NCBI GenBank assembly: GCA_025360875.1
Contig: JANYBI010000155.1
Location: forward strand, 1-6,365
Length of the DNA: 6,365 bases
DNA from: Lentisphaerota bacterium
GTDB taxonomy: Bacteria > Verrucomicrobiota > Lentisphaeria > Victivallales > GWF2-50-93
Direction: 5' to 3'
Part shown: positions 5,099-6,365 of the stretch, in pieces
Position numbering within the stretch: position 1 is the first letter of the stretch
Layout: each line of letters starts with the position of its first letter
Translations under genes and position numbers: made by a program
The notes under the pieces: generated by a model
Told to the model about the DNA's origin: nothing
Database searches by the model: none
The model's input: only the letters and a program-made list of their open reading frames with translations

Positions 5099-6365
5099 AT
5101 GAAACAGTCTTTGAAGGAAAAACTGGCTTCGCAGATAACGATATTCGACGGGGCGATGGGCACGGAGATATACAAGCGCAACTTCTTCGTGAACACCTGC
5201 TTCGATGAGCTCTGCCTGTCCGCCCCCAAGGTCATAAGCCAGATACACAGGGAATACTTCGACGCCGGAACGGATGTCCTCACGACCAACACATATGGCG
5301 CCAACTTCAACAAGCTTTCACGTTTCGGGCTTGGAGACAAGCTGAAGGATATCAACCGGGCCGCCGTCAAACTCGCCCGCGAAAGCGGGGATGAGAACAC
5401 GCTGGTCGCCGGTTCCGTCGGACCCATCGGTAAGATTCTCCACCACGACAGGCAGTCGGAGCAACACGTTGTAGAGATGCTCGCCGAACAGATAGGTGTC
5501 CTGGAGGAAGCAGGGGCCGATTTCATAATCTTCGAGACACTTCCTTCCGTGGCAGATGCGAATTTCGCATTCAAGGCGGTGAACAAGAGCTCAAAGATCC
5601 CCTATGTGATGAGTTTCGCCCTCGAAGAGAACGCCGAGACAATCAAGGGTGAACCTCTCGAAAGCCTGTTGAACGTCTTCAAGGACGGTGGCAGGAAGCC
5701 TGTCGCCATCGGCCTCAACTGCGGAGGCGGTCCGGAAGGGATTCTTTCATCGGTCGAAAAACTCATACACATGACTGACCTCCCGATAATCGTCCAGCCG
5801 AACGCCGGTGTTCCGAAAAACGTGGAAGGGCGCATGATCTACATGGCAAGCCCGGAATATTTCACGACTTACGCGGTGCGTTTCGTGAATCTCGGCGTGC
5901 GCGGAGTGGGCGGCTGCTGCGGAACGAGTCCGGACCACATCAGGGATATCGCCAGGAGCGTGCGTCCGCTTGCGAAGACCGCAAAGATCGAGAGGATAAC
6001 CGTCAAGGACCACGAGGAGCATCTCCAGGAACCTGTTCCGATGGCGCAGAAATCGAAACTTGCTGCGAAGTTCGCAGGAGGCGGCTGGATCGCCACGGTG
6101 GAGATCGTTCCGCCGAAAGGTTATGATCTTGAACAGACGGTAGAGAAGGCAAAACAGTGCAAGGCCGCCGGAATCGACGCGATAAACATTCCCGACGGAC
6201 CGCGTGCGAGTTCGAGGATCTCGCCAATAGTCACGGCCACCAAGATACAGGAACTGGCCGGAATAGAGACCATTCTGCATTTCTGCTGCCGCGACCGGAA
6301 TCTCATCGGCATGCAGTCGGATCTGCTCGGATGTGCCGCATTGAACCTCAACAACATACTTTTCA
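5099..6365 (+). CDS. Bifunctional homocysteine S-methyltransferase / methylenetetrahydrofolate reductase (5' part)
   Basis: The frame is open from ATG 5099 (AAGGTG at 5085-5090) for 422 codons and leaves the window. Residues 1-290 form a homocysteine S-methyltransferase barrel: FDGAMGTE (17-24), TNTYGANFNKLSRFG, GSVGPIGK, and ETLPSVADANFA. The zinc ligands are Cys208 in GLNCGGG and Cys273-Cys274 in GGCCGTSPDHI. After a linker (about 290-325) comes a methylenetetrahydrofolate-reductase-like barrel: VEIVPPKGYD from residue 334, then DAINIPDGPRASSRISP and LHFCCRDRNLIGMQSDLLG. The two-domain order matches YitJ-type proteins of Bacillus, which join the reductase to a methyltransferase making methionine from homocysteine. 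No cobalamin-binding domain is visible in the part present. The enzyme is cytoplasmic. The start is well supported; the rest of the reductase lies beyond the right edge. Confidence 0.92.
   Translation, partial: MKQSLKEKLASQITIFDGAMGTEIYKRNFFVNTCFDELCLSAPKVISQIHREYFDAGTDVLTTNTYGANFNKLSRFGLGDKLKDINRAAVKLARESGDENTLVAGSVGPIGKILHHDRQSEQHVVEMLAEQIGVLEEAGADFIIFETLPSVADANFAFKAVNKSSKIPYVMSFALEENAETIKGEPLESLLNVFKDGGRKPVAIGLNCGGGPEGILSSVEKLIHMTDLPIIVQPNAGVPKNVEGRMIYMASPEYFTTYAVRFVNLGVRGVGGCCGTSPDHIRDIARSVRPLAKTAKIERITVKDHEEHLQEPVPMAQKSKLAAKFAGGGWIATVEIVPPKGYDLEQTVEKAKQCKAAGIDAINIPDGPRASSRISPIVTATKIQELAGIETILHFCCRDRNLIGMQSDLLGCAALNLNNILF

Noticed and set aside
5747..6280. Minus-strand frames opposite the methyltransferase/reductase gene
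   Set aside because: The + strand reads continuously as conserved homocysteine methyltransferase and MTHFR domains.

Overview
The window (6365 bp) reads as part of a Gram-negative chromosome. Sec and lipoprotein signal peptides, a predicted surface repeat protein and well-formed AAGGAG-type ribosome binding sites all fit this. The mix of genes would suit a member of the Planctomycetes-Verrucomicrobia-Lentisphaerae group, but nothing here fixes the taxonomy and that placement is a guess. All supported genes lie on the + strand.

Layout. Bases 1-226 form a perfect 86-bp inverted repeat around a 54-nt loop, followed by a T8-G10 homopolymer junction. Bases 318-1867 hold four small envelope-type genes in a row: a 52-aa DUF3309-type membrane protein, a secreted protein built of 15-residue Gly/Asn-Tyr repeats, a tiny lipoprotein, and a membrane protein with two transmembrane segments joined by a glycine-heptad helix. 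Bases 1868-2258 are non-coding and hold a 15-bp tandem repeat, a GGGTcaaACCC hairpin and the first copy (A) of a 174-bp direct repeat.

Bases 2134-3218 are an accessory insert. It carries a full-length dinD homologue (DNA-damage-inducible protein D). On each side of dinD is a short degenerate fragment resembling the C-terminal tail of restriction-modification methylases (canonical form YGLTxEEIxxVE). Copy B of the 174-bp repeat (3219-3392) closes the insert. Each copy contains a good sigma70-type promoter (TTGATT-N17-TATCTT), an AAGGAG site and an ATG. Copy B drives a GH29-type alpha-L-fucosidase. The ATG of copy A opens only an 11-codon remnant, in frame with the left tail fragment.

Bases 3388-4395 encode a compact GH29 enzyme without a signal peptide. 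Bases 4500-4973 encode a small secreted beta-rich protein of unknown function. From 5099 to the right edge runs the N-terminal part of a bifunctional homocysteine S-methyltransferase / methylenetetrahydrofolate reductase (methionine synthesis). That gene is housekeeping, while the region to its left is accessory.

The strongest signal is the nested structure repeat A - R-M tail - dinD - R-M tail - repeat B. It looks like the remains of a restriction-modification/dinD island placed behind a duplicated copy of the fucosidase promoter and leader. No complete novel multi-gene system could be demonstrated.
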